Shown: piece by piece, positions 12,358 to 23,883 of the stretch
How the letters are laid out: the number at the start of each line of letters is the position of its first letter
Position numbering within the stretch: the stretch's first letter is position 1
Source: Ceratorhiza oryzae-sativae
Lineage: Eukaryota > Basidiomycota > Agaricomycetes > Cantharellales > Ceratobasidiaceae
DNA length: 64,000 nucleotides
Assembly (NCBI GenBank): GCA_030998015.1
Contig: JARWMV010000249.1
Span: forward strand, 62,001-126,000
Direction of reading: 5' to 3'
Position numbers and translations under genes: made by a program
The notes under the pieces: model-generated
The model's input: the letters and a program-made list of their open reading frames with translations, nothing else
Told to the model about the DNA's origin: nothing
Databases searched by the model: none

Positions 12358-13695
12358 ATGTCTCCCCAGCCCTTGAACGAAGAGGAAGGTCCACTGTTCA
12401 TGCCAAAGGTCCAGCCCTCCAAATTACCTGAGGGAATACCCCAATCCCCATACGACGGCAAGCCTGAGTGCTCGGATTATGTATGCCAGCAGCTGATGTG
12501 TGTTTTGAGCTGAAATAGCCAGGGAAGCCAAAGAACAAGGGGATAAATCCTACAAAGAAGTTGCGTTCCATATGGCTCAGAACGCCAACATGAAATCGGC
12601 CAGCATCCACACCACTGACTCCAACTTGCGCAAATCAAATTTGCTGAATCTATCCGCGACAAATTTGGCTTTGGGTAGGATCGACTATTACGAAGAGGAA
12701 CATTATGAAATCTAATTCTCGTATCGAATAGAAAACTTGTCAGAGGCGATAAGTGATGCGACGAGCGTGTTGCTGACGGACTAGATGTCTATCAAGGCGC
12801 TTTATCGCGTGTCATACGCGCTGAATAAACTGAATGTGCTTGAAGAAGCTTTGGATTGCCGTGAGAGGCACGCAATCCCTGTGGTGAGGTCGGGGTAGGT
12901 TGTTGACCCGGTTTTACGTTGTAGGGCCTTGGCGCTCGAGCCTCACAACGGTCCACTGCGATATGAGAAATGTATAGCCGAGAAAGGAGTGATCTAATCG
13001 CATCGCACAAATATTCGCTTGGCTTATGGGGTTCTAACTTGGCTCTAGCTGACTTGCGCATACAAGTACCAGCAACTTAATGTCATCCCCACTTCCAAGG
13101 GACGCGTCCTGACGACCGAATCTCATCAGATCCCATACTTAGATCCACCTGCGCCTATAGACGCAATAGAATGCACCATGATATGCTGCGTATAATTCCA
13201 GCATATCGAACAGTATGCTTCAGACTATGTATCCGAGTTGACTCCAGATGAGGCCATCTTACGGCTCGTTGACAGAATTCTCCCCCGTGTGGCTGGCCCT
13301 ACTTCACCGCCCCGTACCCGAAACAACACCACGTTAATCCCTAAATGCTTTGATAATCTCGCTCATCCAACAAGCTGGGATCCGAAATGCCAGTTCACCC
13401 CGCCCAAGCTATCGATCTACGTTCACACGCTTCAACGAAGGCTCATTGGCATTGAGGACAAAATGACGCTTTGGGATGTGTTCCCAAACTTCGAAAAACG
13501 GGAAGATTATCGATTGATGAAAACTGTACGCAGATGGACCCTTGGGCGGGAGCGATTCCGTTGTTCGTGTTTCGCAAAGATTCAGGGACGGAGAGGAAAT
13601 CGGTGAAAGAGCGACCTATGAAAGCGACAGAATTGGGTGACCCAAGCAAGCGCCATTTCGGTCCATTTATGAATCTACTAAGTGCGTGCTGTTAA
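12358..13695 (+). pseudogene. Pseudogene of a CNS1/TTC4-like TPR co-chaperone
   Basis: Broken paralog of the two genes at 35678 and 38232. It keeps the same module order. It opens with MSPQPLNEEEGPLFMPKVQP (compare DDMPLFM in the other copies). A TPR exon follows, EAKEQGDKSYKEVAFHMAQN to NLLNLSATNLAL. The second TPR reads NLSEAISDATSVLLTD, stop, MSIKALYRVSYALNKL. The wheel-domain exon reads SHQIPYLDPPAPID, then VYs like ECTMICCV, stop, FQHIEQYASDYVSE, and on to HPTSWDPKCQFTPPKLSIYV and KMTLWDVF. TAG at 12782-12784 and TAA at 13193-13195 fall exactly where the intact paralogs have sense codons. A further frame change occurs near 13510-13550 before AIPLFVFRKDSG. With two nonsense codons plus a frameshift it should not make a full-length protein. 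Confidence 0.82.
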
Positions 13696-14499
13696 GTTTA
13701 CAGAGTAAGTCCTCAAGTGGACCCTACGACAGACCGGAGGTCTCGACGTTTCATCCGTAGCAACCCTCAAGGTCGGGCAACTAATCAGCCTGGCACTTTC
13801 TCTTGGTCAGCGCGAGAGCTAATTCCAGGCGAGTATTAAATGACGAAAAGAGTGGATGAAGGCACCGAACTATAGCGATTGAAATCCCAGTGGTTTCTTT
13901 GATTCACAAATGCTTATCCGTGGCTGTATGATGAAATCCAGATTTCCATATCTGTGCTAAGTTGTACCTATTCAATCGCATGGTGGCGGATATACCCCCC
14001 TACGGTTCCCAGACAGTCTCGAAAAACTAAATACGATCGCTAGACCAGAATGAATATGGGGCTCTTGGCTTTAATTCGGCTGGAGCAAATGGTCTAGAGG
14101 TGTGCTAATGGTAGGATTGTAATACAGGTTGACCACAGGTTCAAATGAACGTTCGCAGCTCAGATATCTCCCTTGATGTGTCTCTCCCCCAAGATAGCAC
14201 CATGGGTAGAATAAATCATGATGACCTCGATATATTGGTGTGCCTTCTTGACTAGCGACCCAAAACCACCGTTAGATAACCTACCAGGAACCTTTTTCTG
14301 GACCGCCCGAGAAGATGTTCTTGGTATGTTGTCTCAGATAAATAAATAAAAGGCACTCCTGGCCCTGATGCCTCTTTTAAATAAAACATTGAGTTTACGG
14401 TTACTGGAATATGACCGTGAAAAAATGCAAAGAACAGTCATAAATTCCCACCTCATATCTTGTGTGGCAGCAGGTTAGATATCGGCAACTTCGAACATT
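13696..14499. other. Intergenic, no gene recognised
   Basis: About 800 bases with no recognisable coding sequence. One stretch (about 14088-14155) has a tRNA A-box-like motif but no proper T arm, so it is not called as a tRNA. Confidence 0.4.
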
Positions 14500-16565
14500 C
14501 TATACGTGGACTAGACGATACGATTCTGCGCTTTTGAACTTCCGATGCCTGAATACCTCCTGTCAGCATGTCAATTTTGGCTGTAGGTCAATGAAAACAC
14601 TCACACCCTTTGACGTGGTCGGCCACAATACCGAGCTTTCAAACATCCTCCGTACACAACTATGCCAATTTGTCCCCGGCTCTCGGGCATCTTGGATTTA
14701 AACATTCTATCTCCGTCTCTCTTCCCTGCCAGAGGGTCCACAAACCCAAATATCTTTCCGACATTGATCCACGCGAGCTCTGTACCCCATGCATTGCTAC
14801 GCAACGACTCGACCCTATCGGGATTATTTAGAACTTGGTTTCGAATGTGGTGGAGTGTGTGTAACCAGTCGGGACGTTCGTCGACAAATAATTTTGCTGA
14901 AAGAGCGGAACTCTTTGAATACGAGAGGGTTTCAGCGAAGCTAATTATTTGTCGGATCAGCTTACTCCAGCTCGGGTCTACCTCCTCTGCACCAGATGTA
15001 CAGAAAAAATATCTGAACGGGTAAAAATGAAGCCGCTTACTCTCCGGCCGGAGCAGAGCCTGTGCCAGGAGGGCTTGTACCAGGAGCTGAGCGATACTAA
15101 CTTCATGAAGCGGCGGAACGAACACTTCAATCTCTGACGGTTTGAACCGGCTTTCTGCCGCAAAGAGCCTCCTATCATGCATGTTTATCGTTATATGTAT
15201 GTTACCCAACACATTAACGATGAGCTCACTCAGTAGATCCCATGGTTTTCATCACGATACTAGCCAGAGTTGTCCCCGATTCTATGTCTCTTATATCCAC
15301 CTCGGCTCTCAGCTCCATCCAAATCCGCTCATAACTCGACTTTATTAGCGCTACAAGCGCCCCTTCCCCAAGAGCAGAAATATCGCTGCGAACTAGGGCA
15401 TCCAATAGCGTCGAACAAAACAAGAGCGGAAGCCGAGGATGAGACAGCACTCTTCCGTTATACGCCTCGATCACCGTTTGGACGTCCTCCTCGTCCACCA
15501 TGGAATAAACTTGTTCCTGAGCGTGAACCTCGTTACAGATACTCCAGGCCATGAAGCTCGCTTCCTGCAATGATGTCAAGGTCTTCTTCGGTGGTCTGAA
15601 GTCCATAACGATGGCATAAGCTGTCCAGATAGCTCCACAGGAGAAGTTCTAAATTACCGAACATAAGTAAAGGAAAATTGACTGGTAAGAAATAAACGTT
15701 TCGCTTGCCTTTTTGGAGATATTCTAAGAACAAATCTGTAAAGAGGAGAAACAGAAAGCCCCATCTAGGCAATGCTGTCCCTGACAAAATATATGGCATC
15801 TCTTTTCAACTCACCCACAGGGCCTTGAGCAAAAATTATACATCGCGCCCATCCATACCGCCGACTGAGCCTAACACTACGGACCTCCCTTGGGCGTTCT
15901 CAGAAGCTTAGAACACTCTGTCAGGGCCCTCGTTCAGATTATCATGGCTTTGTACGTGCAAATGGAGCATAGTAGTCAAAGAAAGGGTAGTTGGAATGTC
16001 TTGAAGTGGTACGCCTTGACATATTAGATTCATAAACGAGTCAAATAGGTCATCGCCCTTTGTACGTAGCATCGCTACCTGAATGACGAGAACAAGCACT
16101 TGGATGCATAAGTAGCCATATTCGTAAAACAGTACCTAGTACACACGACAGCCATTAGTCACCAGGACAATAGGCTCAAATGAAGTGTCTTTACCGGCTC
16201 TTCTGTATCCTTGGTATGTTGCTTCAGTAAATATACGCAAGAAGACAGGATTTTTGTCCCACCAAGCAAAGGAAGGTTTACAGGATCTCGAAGCAGACCT
16301 GGGATGACCCTAAACGTCTCGCATATAGATCGAAGCGACCCATGTTTGGTGGACAGCACAGATTCAAGGCCATCCCGTACTAGGCTTTTCGCTGGAGCAA
16401 GCGCGCTGAAGTCTGGGGAAATGATGTTGAGGATGTATTGGTTGATTGGCCGACCCCATTAGTGGCCTTCATCTCTCTCGCCTTTTGTTGAGCAGCCGGA
16501 TGTGGAGCAAGTCGTGCTAGCTCGAAAACTGAACGAGCGACATGATAATCGTTCATGACTGCCAT
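14500..16565 (-). CDS. MYND-like zinc-finger family protein, probably degraded
   Basis: Chain of minus-strand exons from ATG at 16565 (MAVMNDYHVARSVFELARLA). It continues with YILNIISPDFSALAPAKSLV, ICETFRVIPGLLRDPVNLPL, GGTKILSSCVYLLKQH, exons around 15908-16099 and 15226-15799, and a last long exon near 14601-15212. That exon ends in a MYND-like segment, GGCLKARYCGRPRQR. From memory this pattern fits a large helical family in Rhizoctonia-like fungi whose C terminus carries a MYND zinc finger, a protein-interaction module. Several expected finger cysteines are absent (RPRQR instead of xxCQR), and a frame break appears near 16455. The gene may therefore be decaying. The 3' end at 14500 follows one more assumed intron and is uncertain. 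Confidence 0.5.
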
Positions 16566-19062
16566 GGTTCAGGGCCAAGCTGTACTACAATGGTTTTGTG
16601 TAAATAGTATTTCAAATATGACGAGCGGATCAAACCCCTGACGTGACGGTTAAATGGGAGCTCACTGCTCACTTTGGAGCTCGATCTGCCCCCAGAGCTC
16701 TTTTTTTTTGGTTAAGGTAGCTCCAAATCACAATTAATAGACATCTCAGGGCTACATTGTCGCGTAGTAATGCATTCCAAACTTTGGGCTCACAGGTTTA
16801 TCGACGAGATGAGACATGATTGATTGGTGATAGTGCACCGTGTAAATGAGCAAATAAAACAGCAAAAACTGATAAATTAATATACACACCGGGAGCATAG
16901 TATTACGATTATCTGGTTTTATTCTTGCTCCTCCTTCACGGCTACGCTTGCTGAATTTGTTACATCCTTCCCCGGGCATCTCCACTCCCTTGCCACTTCG
17001 GCTAGCTCCTCTTAACCGTTTTCGCCTGATATCGCCCTAGCGTCGTGTCCCCCAGGATCCCCTTAAACTGGATCTCCGCCGACTCTGGACCGGGCGTATC
17101 ATCGCGGTTGACCAGTAGAAGGTCACCCGGCTTTCAGACCCTGGACGAAACCATCTGGTTTCTGGGCCAGCTTCAAGGTCCGGCGTAGGAGCTTGGCGAT
17201 CTTTCTCGAAGCTTTCCGAGAACTTCGGAGTTGGAGCTCTGACAACACTTGTTCAATGTCGCCTGTCGCACTGTTCCGAGATTTCCCTTCCCCCGTCCAC
17301 ACCAAGTCCGTCAAGTCGATTCTCTGGTCAGAATATTTGACATGCGACCTTATGGATCATTTGTTCATCCGCTAACTTCAAGAAAGCCCAAAGCTATCCG
17401 GCCAGACATGTTGGACGATCATAGGGATAACCCAACGGATAGCTGTTGCGGAAAGGGACGCATAGCCTCGAAGGCCAGGCCGTAATCTACGAGCCGTATA
17501 CTTCAACTCCATTCGTGGAGAGCACCACCGCATCTGACTTGTTCGCTCACCCAGCTGAAACCCCGCAGGCGGTTGACTATTGAGATTATAGACCAAGTCT
17601 TCGAGAGCTTAGTGGGTGTTGGTTTTATTCGAGCTCTGCCTCGATGCCTTCAACTACCCCACTCGAGAGATCTATTGCCTAGAGTGGATTATATACGGTC
17701 TATTAGGGTACTTCTATCGTAAAAATTAGGTGTTGATGTAATATCCATTGCAACCCCTTGCGCTGAGTCTTTCAGACCTCGAGCTATTCGTGTCACAGGA
17801 ACGCTTGGCGTATACTCTGAACCCTGCCAGATCTCCCAAATGGCAGTCCATATTATGGCCTTTCCAGCGTGAGGCTGCTTTAGCGACTTATTGCGGTACG
17901 ATCCCACTAAAATGATTTGGCCATCCAAAACCTAATCTCTCACACGCTCAAAAGTCGTGCGGGATCCCCGCTCTACTGAATGGCGAGAACTTAATCTCAT
18001 CTCGACGTCGAACATCCTTGGGAACCTTCGGCTAGTGCATGCATTTACGGTTGGCAGCGGAGAGATCCGATACCAGGCTTGCGGACATGATAGTTCTCGG
18101 AAGATCGCACCCGCTTGAACGGATAAGCGTGCTTGAAAGGGCATGAATGCCCCTCGACGCGTGTTCTTGCAACGTATTCTCCAGATAGCCGGGCTCTCCG
18201 GGGTTTGGGTAGGTCGACGGGCTAGAACGACATGCGTAGATGGAGATCAATGTAAACGAAATAATTTAGCAGCCAAGGAGATCGTCTGGGGACAGCATGT
18301 GCTTGAGCCCCTGTTCCGACTTGGAGGCCGCACGCGCGACATGCATGTCAGATGTTGTTTCACCTCAAATGAAATAATTGCCTCATCAAGTCCAAACTTG
18401 GTGTTTAAGTACTTCAGAACTAGATAAAAATATAGGAAAACTAAGGGGCGCACGGCGTGGATAGTTTGTGCCTCAACGAGCTATATCGAGCGCCAACACT
18501 CTGTTATCAAATGTGGACTCAATGCGAAAGCATCTAATCCGATGCTGGTTTGTCTTTTGAGGGTTTACATGACAAAGTTGTGTAGGCTGGCGCTTATCTC
18601 TTGTCTTCAAAACCAACCACCACCAAGGCCCAGGTGGCTCTTTGCATGGGCCTTTGTAGAAGCTTGTTGTTGAAAAATAAATTTCCACAAAACAACTGCG
18701 CTATCAACTCTTGCTCGCTAGCGCCCCATGTTTGTTGTGTCTTCTTGTCCTAGGTGGCTCAGACGAATAACTCTCGAGTATCGCCTCACTCGCATTCCAA
18801 GCACAAAAGGCTAAACACCACGAAGCCTGTTCGGGTAGATCAAGCGCGTTTTTCTAGCCTATGGCCATGTTTGTGGTATCATTACTATTCTGTGGTCGAA
18901 CTTCAACCATTCTGACGCTGTAACATCGCAATCTCCCGTACTGGCGTCAGGCCATCCTCGTGATTCATGACACTGACCTAACGCCGACGGACCGGTAAAC
19001 GGTACCCGGACCGGTCTAACCTCTGCACTTGGCCGCGCACTCGACGACCACAGTAAGAAACT
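16566..19062. other. 2.5-kb region without an intact recognised gene
   Basis: Only short ORFs on both strands. The one stretch that looks like former coding sequence is listed separately (17002-17314, minus). No terminal repeats, poly-A tail, transposase or reverse transcriptase motif was found, so I cannot say whether it is a decayed element or plain spacer. The promoter of the acyl-CoA dehydrogenase gene should be at the right end. Confidence 0.4.
17002..17314 (-). pseudogene. Unidentified protein-like fragment with a one-base frame break
   Basis: A minus-strand ORF reads RKASRKIAKLLRRTLKLAQK and PDGFVQGLK, then stops at 17123. Skipping one base there continues smoothly as KPGDLLLVNRDDTPGPESAE and GILGDTTLGRYQAKTVKRS, ending in TAG at 17002. 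The two halves together look like one basic, once-coding peptide. I do not recognise the family. It could be the end of an older gene whose 5' part is lost, or an intact small gene with an assembly indel. Confidence 0.3.
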
Positions 19063-21454
19063 ATGAAAATCGACGAGGGGTTTCAACAGGTAGGTTCACA
19101 ATGACGCCAAGCTGCGGAGGTATAATTTCTCCAAACCATAGGAGGAACCGAACCTCAGACACCCATTCCTGGACGACCCAGTCTTGCCGGGGCTCGTTCA
19201 AAGGTTCTTCCCAGAAGAGTAGGTACCTTGTCACCGAATTGGTTTGGGCGTAGCTGACGCCACTTTAAGCTACCGAGATAATTTAACACACGAGCTAACA
19301 CGATTTGGAGATGACGTCAATGGTTGTGAGCCGCCCCTTTCATGACATTAATTTCTCCTCAAACAGACTTTCGTGCTTCCCCAGATATCCGCCATCTGGG
19401 AACTCAGACGTCTCCACCTCTGGTAATTCAATACAATCATTTCAGTCGACGGGTCGACCAGTTGCAAACATCAGAAGGATGGCGGGGTCTCAAGCGAGTT
19501 GCTGCCAAGGAAGGCATTGTCGCGACCGGATATGAGCGGGGCGGAGATGGGAATGGCGAAATTGCCAGAATGAAAATGTTCATCAAGGTGTACATGTGGA
19601 ATGCTGAATCACAAATGGTGAGTGGTGGTAAAAGCGGAGCCAAGTGCACCAATCATACAGCATACAGGTATCGTGCCCGATGGCTATGACAGACGGCGCA
19701 GCACGGGTGATCGAGTTGCATGGGACACAGCACATGAAGCAGCACCTTCTTCCCAGGCTTCTGAGGTAGGTCTGCCTCTTTCCTTGTCTTCAACGTTAAT
19801 TTAGAGTTATATGACAAGTCGAGACCCCGAGTTGGCGTACACAGCCGGGCAGTGGATGACTGAGGTTCGTTGTTCAACCCAGTTCCCCTTGATTCACATG
19901 ATTCGAAGAATATGATAGCGACCAGGGGGATCAGATGTGTCGCATACCGAGACGACCGCTCGTTCACTTCTAGAAGCAGGTTTAGAGAGCGGGGCACCAT
20001 ACGAGCTGTCCGGCGTGAAATGGTTCTCGTCTGCCACAGATGGCCAGCTCGCACTAGCACTTGCCCAAATCGTCACTCCCCCTGATGCACCCGTCCCAGC
20101 AAACCCCGTCCTCCCTGGACCCACGACCCCAAAAGTCAGCCTCGGTCTAGGGCTATTCGTGGTCCCGCTTCCAGGCGCCGACATCTCACTCTTCACAGAC
20201 AACCCTAAGGACCTAGTGCTGCGGCCCCGAAACGGAATCGGGATACATCGACTCAAGCACAAGATCGGGACACACATACTACCAACAGCGGAGTTGACAC
20301 TCGAGCGCACAGTTGGGTTCCTGCTCCTTCCTGGCCATGCAAACTCCAAAGGACCTAAAACAGGAACCAGTCTGCAAGGCCGAACGGGATCCGCGGGATC
20401 GCACCGGTGCTGAATATCACGCGCGTGCACTCGGCCGCGTCCAGCACGGGCCATTTGGCGCGTTGCCTGGCGATCGCAGAAGCCTATGCCCAAGTTCGAC
20501 ACGTCGCAGCGTCGGGAGCCGAAAAGAAGAGAGGAGAGCAAGTTTTGTTGGACAAGGTCCCTCTGCACACTGCCACGCTCGCACGGGTCGAACTTGTCCG
20601 GCGCGCGCTGACGCATTTCTTGTTCGGGGTCGTGCGGCTGCTGGGGCGAGTTGAAACCGATAAGCACACGATATATGAACAACGAAGGTTAAGGCTATTG
20701 ACGCCCGTACTCAAAGCGTTCGCAGCCGAGTTTGCTGTGGGGGGGATGGAAGAGTGTATGGCTGCGCTGGGCGGACTGGGGTATATGGAGGAAACTGGGA
20801 TAGGCAGGTGCGCTGGAGATGCAACGATCAGGCTCGATTGGGTCGAGACTGAGCAAACATACTTGACAGACTGATACGCGACTCGTTGGTGGAGAAGATA
20901 TGGGAAGGTACGACGAACGTCCTGGCGCTCGACATGATACGCGTGGCGCGAGAAGATTCTGGTGCCTCGGTACAGGCATTGTGCCAAGTAAGTGGCGCTC
21001 CCGCTTCGATTCGGCCGCCCAGGGTATATTGCCTCATATGCGGCTCGTCATACGTTCATTATGCGAGCCTAAACTGATCTCCACTTCTCCGCCAGTGGTC
21101 CAACGCGATAATCGCGCTCGATTCGGGGTACGGAAGCCGCGAGAGCCATATGGTGTTATCAAGCGCCGTCGGATGATCCAACAGGCCCTGCTGCGGCCGG
21201 CATCAGGACCAATGACCGATCACGCCTGCTCGGCGCTCCTGCTCGTCGGCCACGTCGCAGCTGGAACGTACCTGCTGGAGCACGCCAACTGGTCCGAGCG
21301 AGACGTGGATAGAGTCGTGGCTATGCGTTGGATCGACGAGGGTGGCTTGCGCGAGTCCATGCGCAACGTCAAACGCGTCATTGAGGGGCGAGGGGCTGAG
21401 CGGACGCAGTGGGACTGGGAGATCGTGTATGGGGGGCGAGTACCTAAACTGTAA
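19063..21454 (+). CDS. AidB-type acyl-CoA dehydrogenase family flavoprotein
   Basis: Acyl-CoA dehydrogenase superfamily member of the AidB branch (FAD enzyme acting on acyl-CoA-like substrates). Hand splicing gives MKIDEGFQQ (ATG 19063), EEPNLRHPFLDDPVLPGLVQ, DYRDNLTHELTRFGDDV, then SRRVDQLQTSEGWRGLK. The next exon has CPMAMTDGAARVIELHGTQH, then RDPELAYTAGQWMTERPGGS, the conserved flavin-binding core. Later exons read ELSGVKWFSSATDG, HKIGTHILPTAELTLE, GIAPVLNITRVHSAAS, AALGGLGYMEETGIGR and VEKIWEGTTNVLALDMIRV, which is the family's C-terminal signature. The final exon ends WDWEIVYGGRVPKL and TGA at 21454. Two joints (near 20310-20390 and near 21150) need short or unusual introns to keep the frame. 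The substrate is unknown. Confidence 0.85.
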
Positions 21455-23883
21455 CCCGGCGATCCCATCCGGATGCCTGGAGAACAATTGCCCATACGTG
21501 ATCAGGCCAGATCCACCAATTGTGCATAATGTTAATCCCTAATTCTGGGGTGGGCACCCTCGAAGGTTACCCCCGGCTGGTCGGATACCGCTCAGGAGGG
21601 TTACGTTGATTGATGGAGATTCAGACCCGAACACGCGTTGCGGCGTGCGAGATTGACTTTTTAGACTGTACTCTTGCGGGTCAGCGTTTTGTTCATTGTA
21701 GACGGGCAGAGGGGATGCATATATGTACAAAGTGATGGCCCTGTGTGTCACGAGAGCGGCTCGCCGGGCTACATCGAGATATTTTCCGGTCGGCTCGTAC
21801 GCTATTTGCTCTGACGTGAATGGCAGGTCCAGGACAACACGATCGGGAGGTACTCATCGAATAATTCCACGGGAACGGCCGCCCAAGGCTATACGCTCGA
21901 TCTTGAGCCCCCCCGCTCCAGAAGAATACGCCACCGCAGCCTACGTACCTGTTTTAAAGTTTACCAAGCTTGGGAGGACGAAAGTGAAGGAGATGACGAG
22001 AGGATGGAATGTTCGACCGAATCAAGCCGCGGAAAGCGCCCGGAAGTGAGTGAAGATGACCCTTAGGATAGACAATAGCCTAGACTTGTCCATTTCGGGG
22101 GTACGACCCATACGGTCGCCGAAGACAGGTATTCAGGAATGGAACAGCGGGACGCCACGCACCTTTAGTAGGGTAAGACAGTTGTTTTCACCGATGAGTC
22201 AGTATTCATGCGTCGTCGTCGGCTGCCGCGGCTCGGAGGCACAGAGGTGGAGGAGGGGGGCGGGGGGAGCGGGCAGGGGGGGGAGGACGATGTGGGTTCG
22301 GTCATCCACAAACGGTAAGCTTTCGCACCTTTACCAAACCACGGCCAAAATGAATGGGGGATGTGGGCCAGACAACGGGGAAGAAAGGGACTGGTTAGTC
22401 TGAACTCTATTTTGTATACTAAACTTGAAATGGATTATTATCATGTGGAGCTATTTGGCCACAGGTTGCCAAAAACGCCGGCGCCGATGATGTGACGAGT
22501 GCTGGGGATGTAAGGGGACTGTATTTATAGGAGCGAGGGATATTAAAGAAGGTGATATGCTGAGTTGGAGCTAGCTCCTTGTGTGTGTGGGATGGAGATC
22601 TTATAGGTTCGCGAGAAAAGGGGGCTCGAGATGAGCGACAGACGGTGAATAGGGGTTGTCATTGAAGGTGAGGGGACAGGGCAAAAGTCTAATTGACCAG
22701 TCAAGAGCCAGGTTCGGAACGCTGAACCGGGTGTGAGGAGCAACTTCGGACTCTCGGGTCGTGAATCGTGCGATGGATTCATCAAGGTTGATCACGAGAG
22801 GAGGATGGACTCGAATTCCAAGACCGGCAATGGGCTGAACATGTTTGATTATTGAAAGAATAGAGCATTTAAATGGCTGACGAGGCACGGGAATAGATCG
22901 GGAGTGTAATCATAATTCGATCGTGTTGATGTTTCAAACTGGCATCAGTCGCACAAAGTGAAATGAATACTGTGGTATTTCATCTCTTTAAACGTGTCAA
23001 GCCAGCCCGTATTGACCACTGGGGCGGCGGCAAAAGACGGCTGGCGCTATTCCCTACTGCCAGTTCAACCGAGTCACTGGCCTCGACGATGCGAACCCCC
23101 CACGCCGATGATCGCTTGAATGTGTCACTACAAGGCGGATGGCCCCCTGATTTATGATTTGTCTCTAACCGTACGATCTGTTTGTTTGCCGGCATGTCTC
23201 CAACGATGTGAGACACCGGACATTTGCGACAGATATATGCGTCGACGCGAGATGCATCGAGACCTCGGGCGACATTCTCTGGCGTCGGGTCGTTGCAGGA
23301 TCTGAGCCGGTTCCCTGGCATGCAAAATTTGAGCGTGAGAGGGGACGGGTACCAGGGAACAGCTGATTTCATGACTTTTCCGGGTGGGGGTTGTCTGGCA
23401 GGGATAGAAGATGCAAGCGGCAACTGCGGCTGCGTATGTGTCATGTATGGGGTGTGTGTATGCTGTTTATGGAATGAGCGTGACTCGACAGGATGAAACA
23501 GACGCGATGGGCAACGGTGTTTCGACGGTGGAGTGGCCGGGCTGGGCAGCGAGGGCAGCGGGGGGGAGGGCACCGTGGTTACCGACGCGCGGTAGGTTCT
23601 GCGACACGCGCGGGAAGCGCACGGCCCGGCCAGCGGGCGGTGAGAGATGGCGAGATTAGGTTCCACATCCCCGGACCCACGGATCGGATGCGCTCTGCGC
23701 CAGCTCCTTGGGACTCAGGGTCTGCTCCGGAGCTCAGGGCATCCTCCGGAACCATATAGTGGAAGACCTCTTCGCTTTCCTACCACACTCCCTAACTCTG
23801 CCCACCCCGAGACCTGGGTCGAGCGCACGTGCCGCGACGGCGACGACGCCCATTACGACGACAACGACCGCACACACTCCAAC
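21455..23883. other. 2.4-kb region upstream of the velvet gene, no gene recognised
   Basis: No recognised coding sequence on either strand. There is a G-rich tract at about 22240-22290. A 228-codon minus-strand ORF (22980-23666) shows no domain or splice-linked partners and is more likely chance. The stretch may include a long 5' regulatory region for the velvet gene. Long upstream regions are common for developmental regulators. Confidence 0.35.

Noticed and set aside
14088..14155. tRNA-like stretch (A-box TGGTCTAGAGG followed by GGTTCAAAT)
   Set aside because: The putative T loop lies in a GTTCAAATGAAC hairpin and no acceptor or anticodon stem pairs properly.
20900..21100. Possible loss of the acyl-CoA dehydrogenase C terminus by the stop near 20874
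   Set aside because: A normal intron (GTGCGC...GACAG) removes that stop and joins ETGIGR to LIRDSLVEKIWEGT, the expected family sequence.
22980..23666. 228-codon minus-strand ORF upstream of the velvet gene
   Set aside because: Pro/Ser-rich by base composition, no domain, no splice-linked exons, and divergent from a gene whose 5' region it overlaps; likely chance.
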